From Serratia sarumanii (GTDB lineage Bacteria > Pseudomonadota > Gammaproteobacteria > Enterobacterales > Enterobacteriaceae), in NCBI RefSeq assembly GCF_029962605.1, contig NZ_CP124750.1, positions 1,302,001 through 1,366,000 of the forward strand: DNA of 64,000 nucleotides. The letters run 5' to 3'. Of the stretch, positions 63,836 through 64,000 are shown piece after piece; the first letter of the stretch is position 1, and every line of letters begins with the position of its first letter. The notes under the pieces are model-generated. The model did not search any database. It saw only the letters and a list, made by a program, of their open reading frames with translations, and was not told the origin of the DNA. Made by a program: the position numbers and the translations under genes.

Positions 63836-64000
63836 GGCTGGGCTGGCTGGCATTGTTGACGCTGTGCTGCGCGCTGTTTTCGCTCGGCGTTGGCCGCTTT
63901 CAGGTGCCAATAACGCACAGCCTGATGATTTTGCTGGAGCCGTTCACCGGGCAGCATTATGCCGGCATCGATGCTATCCAACGCCAGGTGATCCTGGTTG
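63832..64000 (+). CDS. FecCD-family ABC permease (3' end outside window)
   Basis: The first 56 codons are present: an N-terminal membrane helix (RLGWLALLTLCCALFSLGVG) followed by IDAIQRQVILV, which leads into the family's LRLPR block beyond the window. Overlaps the binding-protein gene by 4 bp. It completes, with an ATPase expected downstream, a second metal/haem-type importer. Confidence 0.85.
   Translation, partial: MRLGWLALLTLCCALFSLGVGRFQVPITHSLMILLEPFTGQHYAGIDAIQRQVILV

Overview
The window (about 59-60% GC, densely coding) reads as an ordinary chromosomal segment of an enterobacterium, most likely Serratia of the S. marcescens type. The block uvrB - ybhK - moaABCDE - ybhL - ybhRSFG - cecR - rhlE is collinear with the E. 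coli K-12 uvrB-rhlE region. Many other genes are near-identical to E. coli/Serratia families (dusC, ansP, pbpG, yohC, yohP, yohD-like, yedI, nlpA, dld, ddlA, bglX). I saw no prophage, insertion sequence, tRNA, rRNA or CRISPR array. All identifications come from reading the translated sequence and recalling family members; no search was run.

Layout. 1-14.8 kb: DNA repair (uvrB), molybdopterin synthesis behind a Moco riboswitch, and the CecR-controlled YbhGFSR exporter with rhlE. A large composite palindromic repeat (3164-3439) lies between ybhK and moaA. 14.9-17.2 kb: a hydroxyacid dehydrogenase, dusC and an orphan coiled-coil gene. 17.4-25.2 kb: a minus-strand series uhpA-uhpB-uhpC-afuA-afuB-afuC. 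It joins a UhpABC hexose-phosphate sensory system to an AfuABC ABC importer, so the 'ferric' ABC genes are probably a sugar-phosphate uptake system with its own sensor. 25.3-36.8 kb: small metabolic, detoxification and regulatory modules: nat, an SDR, a LysR/2OG-oxygenase pair, ansP, a PACE exporter with divergent LysR, a DedA protein, a DJ-1/GlxA pair with a divergent adenosylhomocysteinase-like protein, and pbpG.

36.8-45.3 kb: acetyltransferases, VOC and hydrolase genes, yedI (TTG start), the 27-residue membrane protein YohP, nlpA, a DUF1460 lipoprotein, an acyltransferase/GNAT pair, yohC with a structured leader, and an EamA exporter. 45.4-50.7 kb: an iron-regulated island with Fur boxes at both outer edges. 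A three-gene FecBCD-type importer is read rightward; an Aer-type PAS protein plus a CysJ-like diflavin reductase is read leftward. This is the best candidate for an undescribed system (ferric-chelate import coupled to cytosolic reduction). 50.8-64 kb: dld, a ParD-like/methionine aminopeptidase pair, ddlA, an aminotransferase with an amino-acid binding protein, a LysR gene, bglX, a TIM-barrel-like unknown, a methyltransferase remnant with its catalytic core deleted, a small secreted protein, and the start of a second metal/haem-type ABC importer that runs off the window.
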